From Bog-159 sp049520215 (lineage in GTDB: Bacteria > Acidobacteriota > Terriglobia > Bryobacterales > Bryobacteraceae): a stretch of 19,335 bases of DNA. The notes beneath the pieces were generated by a model. That model made no database searches and was not told the origin of the DNA. It saw only the letters and a program-made list of their open reading frames with translations. The position numbers and the translations under genes are program-made. Every line of letters starts with the position of its first letter. Within the stretch, counting starts at the first letter, position 1. This document shows positions 14,244-19,335 of the stretch, in pieces. Location of the stretch: contig JBEKPZ010000268.1 of assembly GCA_049520215.1 (NCBI GenBank), positions 1 to 19,335 of the forward strand, read 5' to 3'.

Positions 14244-16973
14244 TCACTGAATCGTGTAACTCGCCGTCGCCACGCTGCTATGCAGATAGCCCGGGGCCAC
14301 CGCCAGCGCCTTGAGCGTAGTATTCGCGGAAATCGCGATTGGTACGGTGTACTTAGTGGAAGACGTGGTGGGTGTCGTCCCGTTCGTCGTGTAGTAGATA
14401 GTGGCGCCGGGCGTTGCATCCGCGATGCTCACTTGCTGCGCCCCGGTGTAGGCGCCCGCCGCCGGATTGAACGACGGCAGGGCCGCCACATTACCCGCAT
14501 ACGACAGATGATCCCAAGTCAGAATTTCCTGGATCGCCGACTGCCCGCCAGCGCCGCCCGTGAAGCCGACGTAGGCCGTGTTGCCTCCGGTTGTGGCTGG
14601 AATATCGATAGTGAACCGCGTCGAGAAGTAATCCGTGTCGTTCGCCGTGTCCACGATCTCCAAAGTCAGAACCGGATTGTAGTAGATGAGACGCGCGCGC
14701 AGCACATCGCCGCTATGCAGGTTGATACCCGAAGGCGTCAAGTCGATGGCGGGCACAGTCGGGTCCGCGCCGTCCGTGAAAATGCCCGTTGAGTTCGGGC
14801 CTTCGCCCGCGTTGCTGTACAGGTCGAACTTGACAGCCACGCTGTGGCCAATCCCCGGCGACCCGCCGTATCCCAAGTCGCCGCCGTCCGCACCCAACGC
14901 CGTGGGCCCCTGGTCCTGAATGCATATCGTGAACCCGTCCGCCTGCGCATTGGTGAGCTGGAACGTGAAATCGCTGGTGAAAAACTGCGCGTTGACCGGC
15001 GTATTGAAGAAGGCGCTGGCGGCCTCGTAATCGTTCCCATCCGTGAGCCGCAGGCGTGCGCCGTTTATGGCAGCGCTGCCGTTGAAGGTCAGCCCCTGCG
15101 CTGTGAAACCGTTCAAATAATCCGGCCCCTGGCCCGCCCCCACGGGGATGGTATAGAGCGCCGAACTCACCAGGCTCGGCGGCATCCCAGCCGCAACAGC
15201 CAGTGCCCTGATTGTATCCGTCTTATTCACGTTCACCGGACCCGTGTAAAGTGTCGAGTGCGTCGTCGGAGCCGCCCCGTTGGTCGTATAGTAGACACTC
15301 GCACCCGCTGTGGCGCTGGTGATGGCGACGCTTTGCGCCCGGGCATAAACTCCGCCGGCCGGGCTGAACGCCGGCGCGGCCGCAGGCGCCGGTCGCAGTC
15401 CGAAGACCGCCAGTTGCGTAGCCGTCCCCACGTAAACCTTGCCCTGCGCCACGGTGGCCGCGGCGAATTTCACCGCCGGCCCGGGCGTGTCGCGCGAGCC
15501 GTTCTGCGTGCTGTTATACAACTCGTTGGCCAGGTTGGTGGCATCGTACGCGCGCAGCACGGCAGGGCCGTTCGACGCGAAAGTGTCCGTCTCGATAGCC
15601 CACACGATACCATTGCCGCTGCCGCTAGCCGAAACCGAGGGCGTCGGTCCCGGAAACGTAAAACTCTCCGGCGAATAGGAGACCGCCGATAACGAAAGCA
15701 GCCCGCTACCCCCGGCATTGAACGAAAACGCCTTCAGATTGTCGTTTTGCCCGCCCAGGTACACCGTGTTGTTCCAGTACGCCGGCATCCCATAGAAACT
15801 GCCGATGGCCCCCGGCAGTTCCTGCACCACCTGGTCCGTGGCGGAGTTGTAGCCGCCCATGTTGTTGCGGTCCACCAGGTAGATGGTTCCTTCCTTTCCG
15901 CACGCCACCAACAGGTCCTGGTGCGCCGACCCCGCCGGCAAAGCCGGCAACAGCAACGCTCCACCCGAGCCCAGGTCAGTGTCGTTCGCGGACAGCACGG
16001 CTTGGTTGAACGGCGTGAAAGAGCTCAACACCTGTAGCGTTCCGGCGGTAGGACCGCTCAGCTTCAAGATCGTGTCGCCATAATCCGTGCCGCCGGTGTT
16101 CGCGTCGAAGGTACCGTTGCCGGTCACAAAGTAGATTCCGGCGGAGTCCGCCGCCGGTCCGCCGCCCGATTGCCAGACACCCCCGTCGCTGCCGTTCGGC
16201 GTTGAATTCCACACCACAACCTGCTGCAGGTCGGACGCGTTATAGCCGAACACCCAGGCATGATACGGGGAGTGGTCGCAGTGCGCCGCCGACGTGATGT
16301 ACACCACCCCGTTCCACAGCAACAGTCCGGGCCGTTGGTTCTGATGCAGCGCATCGAAGGAGATCTGCCCGCCGGAGCTGCCGTCGCCCGTCCCCGGTAC
16401 GGTGGCCAGGATGGCCACCGGCCCGCCGAACTTCTCGTTCCCCGTGGCGATGTCCAGAGCGTGCAGCCGCTGGAAGAAGACGCCGCTCTCCTTGGTGCTC
16501 GCCACGACGTAAAGCGTGCCGGTACCGTTGTCGATCACCGGCGTGCCGGTGATGCCGATCTGCGGCACCAAGTCCGTGCATGCGATGTCACCGACGCTAT
16601 CCACCGTGGTGACCGACGGCGGATTGATGAAGCTCACGTGCCACAGCGGACTCGCATTGGCAGCTGCCGCGCTGTCCGCGTCGAATGCGTAGACGCTATC
16701 GTTTTCCGTAGCTACAAACACCACGTTGTGAGCCTGCCCACCGATCGAGACATTCGGCACGTACAACGGCTGCGCATAAATGTATCCGTCCACGGGCTGC
16801 ACGAACACGCGCCCGAACCCGTTCGGATTCACGTTCGCGGGTGTGAGGATCGTTTCGTTCAGGTTTTGGCCCTTGCGGGCGTTATCGTTGTGATAGGTGG
16901 TCACGCTCACTTGCGCCCAGCCCGCCTGGAATGTGGCCAAGGCCAGACAGGCAGTTATCCTGACAGGGATCAT
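14244..16973 (-). CDS. Secreted beta-propeller / lectin-like / chitobiase-C protein
   Basis: The 909-residue exported protein starts at ATG 16973 (GGAG 7 nt upstream) with signal peptide MIPVRITACLALATFQAGWA. The frame is open to 17432, but the extra 153 residues look non-coding. Residues about 22-525 form a PQQ/quinoprotein-like beta-propeller (blades with VVFVATENDSVYAFD, GTLYVVASTKESGVFF, GTIYLVDRNNMGGYN and GKVYVGTATQLAVFG). Then comes a chitobiase/hexosaminidase C-terminal-like domain (about 530-605), an L-type lectin/concanavalin-like domain (about 612-830, with DFTFQLTNAQADGFTICIQD and HSVAVKFDLYSN), and a second chitobiase-C-like domain (832-909). Both small domains share YYTTNG and an LY/KYT segment, so they are an internal duplication. 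No catalytic residues can be assigned. A role in extracellular carbohydrate binding is likely but inferred. Confidence 0.88.
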   Translation of the reverse strand: MIPVRITACLALATFQAGWAQVSVTTYHNDNARKGQNLNETILTPANVNPNGFGRVFVQPVDGYIYAQPLYVPNVSIGGQAHNVVFVATENDSVYAFDADSAAAANASPLWHVSFINPPSVTTVDSVGDIACTDLVPQIGITGTPVIDNGTGTLYVVASTKESGVFFQRLHALDIATGNEKFGGPVAILATVPGTGDGSSGGQISFDALHQNQRPGLLLWNGVVYITSAAHCDHSPYHAWVFGYNASDLQQVVVWNSTPNGSDGGVWQSGGGPAADSAGIYFVTGNGTFDANTGGTDYGDTILKLSGPTAGTLQVLSSFTPFNQAVLSANDTDLGSGGALLLPALPAGSAHQDLLVACGKEGTIYLVDRNNMGGYNSATDQVVQELPGAIGSFYGMPAYWNNTVYLGGQNDNLKAFSFNAGGSGLLSLSAVSYSPESFTFPGPTPSVSASGSGNGIVWAIETDTFASNGPAVLRAYDATNLANELYNSTQNGSRDTPGPAVKFAAATVAQGKVYVGTATQLAVFGLRPAPAAAPAFSPAGGVYARAQSVAITSATAGASVYYTTNGAAPTTHSTLYTGPVNVNKTDTIRALAVAAGMPPSLVSSALYTIPVGAGQGPDYLNGFTAQGLTFNGSAAINGARLRLTDGNDYEAASAFFNTPVNAQFFTSDFTFQLTNAQADGFTICIQDQGPTALGADGGDLGYGGSPGIGHSVAVKFDLYSNAGEGPNSTGIFTDGADPTVPAIDLTPSGINLHSGDVLRARLIYYNPVLTLEIVDTANDTDYFSTRFTIDIPATTGGNTAYVGFTGGAGGQSAIQEILTWDHLSYAGNVAALPSFNPAAGAYTGAQQVSIADATPGATIYYTTNGTTPTTSSTKYTVPIAISANTTLKALAVAPGYLHSSVATASYTIQ

Positions 16974-17440
16974 GCTTTTGCTCCGATCTGAAGCGGCCAC
17001 CTCAATAACAGGGGACTGAGGCTGAGAATGTTGGCCGGGTATAGCAATGAAGGAACTTGTCTTGCGACCCGGGCCACAGCAGGTTGTAAGAAGATGGCGG
17101 CGATTCGCAGCGGAGGGTCGAATCTCGGAATCGAACCAATCGCACCCGTTGCATCCGGAGTCCGTCCGGCGTGCGACCAGCGGGTCGCAGCTCGGTAGAT
17201 AGCGGATACTCGTTGGCAGCAACACGGCCCTCCAGGCTCCTTTGGAGTACTTCGTGTGTTTGCCGCGCCAAAAATCTCGCGATTTTCCCGGAAAATGTGT
17301 GCCGCACGCAACGGGAATCGCCGACGCACCCGTGACAGAGGCCCCCAGCCCGGCTGTCTCAGCCGCCCAGTCCCTCCCTCGCGATGCCGCGCCGAGATCC
17401 GCGAAAGGCTTGACCACCGCAACCGTCTTCAATTTGCTGG
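16974..17440. other. Upstream region of beta-propeller gene, no gene seen
   Basis: This stretch lies between two divergent units and holds no convincing gene. It contains a perfect 15-base palindrome with odd centre, ATTTTCC-C-GGAAAAT (17282-17296), which could be a regulator site. No clear promoter could be assigned on either strand. Confidence 0.4.
17282..17296. repeat. 15-base palindrome
   Basis: ATTTTCC and GGAAAAT are perfect inverted arms around a single C. The site lies about 310 bases upstream of the beta-propeller start and 145 bases before the terminase remnant frame. An operator role is possible but unsupported by a neighbouring regulator. Confidence 0.35.
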
Positions 17441-18073
17441 GTGCGGAATGTCACACTTGCAGTGCGGGTCTCTGGCATACTGAGGACGGTATGGAAGGCG
17501 AAGCGAACCAGAGCCCGAAGGGTAAGAGCCCACGCTGTTGTGGGCTGGAACCGGTCCGCGGCGGTGTGGGGCGCGCTCGACCGCGAAAACGGCGTAGCTT
17601 ATCTGTACCGCGAGTATTACCGGGCGCAGGCTGAGCCAGTCATTCACGCCGGGGGCATCCAGGCGGTCGGGGAGTGGATTCAGGGCGTAGTAGATCCGGC
17701 GTACCTGGGCAGCTCGCAGATCGACGGCCGCACGCTGATGGAAATGTACGGTGAACTGGGCCTGAACCTGCAGCCCGCCGCCAACGCGATGGAATCCGGC
17801 ATCTACGAACTCTGGGATGCCTTCTCGACGGGACGGCTCAGGGTCTTCGACACGCTTCCGCACTGGCTGAGCGAGTTCCGCAAGTATCACCGGGACGAAA
17901 AGGGCAAGATCGTCAAAAAGGACGATCACCTCATGGACGCCACGCGCTACTGGTGGGTCTCCGGTCGCGACTGGCTCACCGATCCGCCCGTCAAGAGGGA
18001 CGACGATATGCTCGAACGGTTGCGCCGCGGCGGCGGTGGCGGATTCGGCGGCACGGGAAGCTGGATGAGGTAG
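17441..18073 (+). pseudogene. Terminase large subunit remnant (C-terminal nuclease domain)
   Basis: From 17540 the frame is clearly homologous to the nuclease half of the intact terminase at 2267-3940: GWNRSAAVWGALDRE against GWNRTAALCLALDSQ, GVVDPAYLGSS against GVIDPAANSSS, FRKYHRDEKGKIVKKDDHLM against FRLYRRDEKGRVVKENDHLM, then a Gly-rich tail. The whole ATPase half is missing, and so is the first catalytic Asp of the nuclease (VVGW replaces LDPGW), so the 5' boundary cuts inside the first nuclease strand. The 33 residues before 17540 do not look like terminase. It differs at more than half of positions from the intact copy, so it is not a recent duplicate and probably comes from another prophage. 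I infer it is not functional. Confidence 0.8.
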
Positions 18074-18084
18074 GGTGACTCAGG

Positions 18085-18120
18085 TCTTGCTGGCGATTTC
18101 CTGGCCTTGTTCTTTTTTTG
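18085..18120 (+). repeat. Direct repeat flanking higBA, left
   Basis: This 36-base segment with core CGATTTCCTGGC, followed by TTGTTC and a T-run, resembles 18874-18909 at roughly three quarters of positions. The two copies bracket the higBA pair in the same orientation. Confidence 0.35.
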
Positions 18121-18163
18121 TATGGCCCCAGGTGAAGACCGGTTGCACGCTGTTTATGGTTAT

Positions 18164-18174
18164 CCGTTTAACGG
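18164..18174. promoter_or_regulatory. Candidate HigA operator
   Basis: CCGTT-T-AACGG is a perfect 11-base palindrome. It ends 9 bases before the -10 element of the higBA promoter, over the -35 position. HigA antitoxins repress their own operon by binding such palindromes, so this is the natural candidate. Confidence 0.45.
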
Positions 18175-18180
18175 TCTCCA

Positions 18181-18189
18181 TGATATACT
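18181..18189 (+). promoter_or_regulatory. Extended -10 promoter of higBA
   Basis: TG-A-TATACT matches the extended -10 consensus, with 5 of 6 bases in the hexamer. The expected start of transcription, 7 nt downstream, is 18196, exactly the G of the higB GTG codon. The transcript would therefore be leaderless. Confidence 0.55.
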
Positions 18190-18195
18190 ATCCGT

Positions 18196-18489
18196 GTGAT
18201 ACGAGCCTTTCGCTGCCGGGAGACCGAGATGCTTTTTCACCGCCAGCAGAGCCGCAGATTCGGCAACATTGCGGCGGTAGCTCGGCGTAAGCTGCGGATG
18301 CTGGACGACGCGGAAACGCTGGCGGACATGGCCGCCGTGCCTGGAAACCGGCTTGAGGCTTTGGGTGGCGACAGGAAGGGTCAACATAGTATCCGGATCA
18401 ACGGTCAATGGCGGATCTGCTTCATCTGGCGCGCAGGCGCGGCGGAAAGGGTCGAGTATCGTCGATTATCATTAACGAGGAGAGTGTGA
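18196..18489 (+). CDS. higB: HigB-type mRNA interferase toxin, C-terminal frameshift
   Basis: The first 87 residues are a clear RelE-superfamily HigB toxin: MIRAFRCRETEMLFH, RRFGNIAAVARRKLRMLDDA, then PGNRLEALGGDRKGQHSIRI and the strand NGQWRICF. HigB cleaves mRNA on the ribosome. After V86-E87 the frame runs into YRRLSLTRRV. Removing one T at 18457 would give VEIVDYH and a TAA at 18475, a 92-residue protein with the family's usual length and C-terminus. Asp-Tyr-His at positions 90-92 are the known catalytic tail of HigB. The apparent 1-nt insertion therefore replaces the active-site tail with unrelated residues and moves the stop to 18489, next to higA. The GTG start has no leader. The toxin is probably inactive or weakened. 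Confidence 0.88.
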   Translation: MIRAFRCRETEMLFHRQQSRRFGNIAAVARRKLRMLDDAETLADMAAVPGNRLEALGGDRKGQHSIRINGQWRICFIWRAGAAERVEYRRLSLTRRV

Positions 18490-18491
18490 GA

Positions 18492-18794
18492 ATGGCAAAC
18501 AACAGTCGGCTGCCACCGATTCATCCCGGAGAAATTCTCCGCGAGGAGTTTCTATCGCCTCTAGGTATGTCGGCGCACGAGTTGGCTTTGGCGCTGCGGG
18601 TGCCGGCGACGCGCATCAACGACATCGTCCGTGAGAAGCGCGGGATCACCGCGGACACCGCCTTGCGGCTGTCCCGCTACTTCGGCACGACACCCAGGTT
18701 CTGGATGAACATGCAGGCCTCCTGGGAGTTGGAGGTGGCGGAGGATCGACTGGGCAATGCGGTAGCACGGGAGGTGCTGCCCAGAACCGCGTGA
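18492..18794 (+). CDS. higA: HigA-family antitoxin (XRE/HTH)
   Basis: The 100-residue protein is a typical HigA antitoxin. It opens with PPIHPGEILREEFLSPLGMS, the hallmark of the HigA family, followed by a Cro/C1-type helix-turn-helix (HELALALRVPATRINDIVRE, about residues 26-45) and ADTALRLSRYFGTTPRFWMNM. It neutralises HigB and represses the pair. The ATG at 18492 has GAGGAG (18477-18482) 9 nt before it. The ancestral higB stop at 18475 would have left 16 nt between the genes, which is normal; with the frameshift the gap is 2 nt. The order toxin then antitoxin is the usual one for hig loci. The protein appears intact, so it could still act as a regulator even if the toxin is dead. Confidence 0.92.
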   Translation: MANNSRLPPIHPGEILREEFLSPLGMSAHELALALRVPATRINDIVREKRGITADTALRLSRYFGTTPRFWMNMQASWELEVAEDRLGNAVAREVLPRTA

Positions 18795-18873
18795 ACTCTC
18801 CTATCCCTGACACGGAGCCGCTCCGGAGTCCCGTCCCGCGAGGATTTCGTCTTTCCCAACCGGGTGGCTGCGG

Positions 18874-18909
18874 TTTGGCGGACGATTTCCTGGCGCTGTT
18901 CCTTTTTGG
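18874..18909 (+). repeat. Direct repeat flanking higBA, right
   Basis: Imperfect second copy of the segment at 18085-18120, sharing the exact core CGATTTCCTGGC and the following TGTTC plus T-run. It lies 80 bases after higA. Confidence 0.35.
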
Positions 18910-18957
18910 GTACCGGCTCTGCGGAGTGTACAGGAGAGCGGATGAGGATTGTGGGAG

Positions 18958-19015
18958 GCTGGGCCAGTTGGGGCGAAACCTTCAAAAGGTTTCTCCCCCA
19001 CACCCCCTCTTCCAA
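18958..19015 (+). repeat. Family A intergenic hairpin repeat, copy 4
   Basis: The stem is GAAACCTT (18975-18982) and AAGGTTTC (18986-18993) with loop CAA, and the outer GGGG/CCCC pairing is kept (18970-18973 with 18995-18998). The tail ends TCTTCCAA. The stem is identical in all four copies, while the loop is CAC, CGC, CGC and CAA in turn. Confidence 0.85.
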
Positions 19016-19208
19016 TGCGGGCGCTTCCCGCAGCACCGGCCACGCCAGACTGGTGCGGAGTTCTGCCGATTAGAAGGGTAGGCGCCCTTACCTACGAAAA
19101 CGTGGGCTGAGCGATATCGGCTTCTTCGGTGCTGGCGGCGTTGCGCTCCGTTTCGCCTGCTACGATCTTCTGCCGCCAGTCTGTCCCGAACGTCCCGGAC
19201 CTATACGC

Positions 19209-19237
19209 TTGACTTGCATACGCGAAGAGCGTATGAT
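19209..19237 (+). promoter_or_regulatory. Sigma-70 promoter of right-edge toxin gene
   Basis: TTGACT (19209-19214) and TATGAT (19232-19237) match the -35 and -10 consensus at 5 of 6 positions each, separated by exactly 17 nt. It is the strongest promoter match I see in the window and lies 19 nt before the ATG of the toxin gene. Confidence 0.75.
19217..19235. promoter_or_regulatory. Operator palindrome inside the promoter
   Basis: CATACGC-GAAGA-GCGTATG is a perfect 7-bp inverted repeat filling the spacer and overlapping the -10. A further half-site TATACGC lies at 19202-19208. This is the arrangement expected for TA autorepression. Confidence 0.65.
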
Positions 19238-19256
19238 CGAATAACGTAAGGCTATG

Positions 19257-19335
19257 ATGCCGCCGATGACCGTGGTGGAAACCGAGGAATTCGTGCGCCG
19301 CTCCAAGGCGATCCTGACAGAGGCCGAGCGCGACG
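19257..19335 (+). CDS. RelE/HigB2-type toxin, 5' part only
   Basis: The gene runs off the right edge; 26 codons are visible. TVVETEEFVRRSKAILTEAERD matches the N-terminus of the RelE/ParE-like HigB2 toxin family, which usually reads T-V-V-E-T-x-x-F-x-x-x-A-x-x-x-L-x-x-x-E-R. These toxins are ribosome-associated mRNA interferases paired with a downstream antitoxin, here outside the window. The start could be ATG 19254, 19257 or 19266; 19257 has AAGG (19248-19251) 5 nt upstream. The dedicated promoter and operator just upstream support a self-regulated TA operon distinct from higBA. Confidence 0.75.
   Translation, partial: MPPMTVVETEEFVRRSKAILTEAERD

Larger units (their letters stand above)
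18795..19208. other. Spacer between two TA loci
   Basis: It holds the right direct repeat (18874-18909), family A copy 4 (18958-19015) and, on the minus strand, a short coding-like run ending in TAG at 19092 (WRQKIVAGETERNAAS) that has no start or recognisable family. Otherwise I see nothing. Confidence 0.45.

Noticed and set aside
16974..17432. N-terminal extension of the propeller protein (153 residues)
   Set aside because: The extension is random-looking, while ATG 16973 has a ribosome site and starts a clean signal peptide.
17453..17482. Promoter before the terminase remnant (TTGCAG and CATACT)
   Set aside because: Spacing between the hexamers is only about 13 nt and the -10 match is weak.
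882..19015. Family A repeats as a CRISPR array
   Set aside because: Units are kilobases apart, not regularly spaced, and no cas-like gene is present.
882..19015. Family A hairpins as rho-independent terminators
   Set aside because: The stem is followed by CTCCCCCACACCCCC-type sequence rather than a T-run, and copies do not sit consistently right after stop codons.

Overview
The window looks like a low-density accessory stretch of a GC-rich Gram-negative chromosome. An outer membrane or peptidoglycan context is implied by an OmpA C-terminal domain, PspA and a large exported beta-propeller protein. My best guess is Acidobacteriota, of the Solibacter/Bryobacterales kind. This rests on long gene-poor spacers with recurring hairpin repeats, an REP-associated (RAYT) transposase, standalone DUF5681-terminase genes and the style of the TA and propeller genes. 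It is inference from family knowledge, not a database result.

Layout. 152-660 (-): frameshifted C-terminal remnant of a YdcF/SanA (DUF218) gene. 693-1818: about 1.1 kb without a convincing gene, holding one copy of a hairpin repeat (family A). 1819-3940 (+): an overlapping phage-type pair, a DUF5681 protein and a full-length terminase large subunit, with no portal, capsid or tail genes. 3941-4799: spacer with family A copy 2. 4826-12849 (+): the core of the window, a seven-gene cluster: coiled-coil protein, PspA/IM30, a membrane-anchored solute-binding protein fused to OmpA, ABC permease, ABC ATPase, membrane-anchored coiled-coil protein, and a double-AAA+ ATPase. It is interrupted between permease and ATPase by an opposite-strand RAYT gene with inverted REP hairpins at both ends (8749-9412). 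12856-13380 (-): an ImmA/IrrE-like protein with a damaged zinc motif. 13401-13908 (-): decayed ORFs. 14244-16973 (-): secreted beta-propeller/lectin-like/chitobiase-C protein. 17441-18073 (+): C-terminal nuclease-domain remnant of a second terminase. 18196-18794 (+): higBA toxin-antitoxin pair whose toxin has an apparent 1-nt insertion removing its catalytic tail. 19257 to the right edge (+): start of a second RelE/HigB2-type toxin with a strong promoter and operator.

How the genes work together. The seven-gene cluster reads as one envelope machine. The SBP-OmpA fusion could be held both to the inner membrane (N-terminal helix) and to peptidoglycan (OmpA domain). It would serve a SsuC/TauC-type permease and SsuB/TauB-type ATPase, while PspA (ESCRT-III superfamily) and a Vps4/Cdc48-like AAA+ ATPase act with two coiled-coil partners at the membrane. 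The components are recognisable, but the substrate and purpose are not, and this is the best candidate for an undescribed system here. Two of its genes lack a canonical start codon where the coding sense appears to begin. The surroundings are typical of a decaying accessory region: two unrelated terminase remnants, two TA loci, a RAYT/REP element, and four same-orientation copies of a structured repeat in the spacers.
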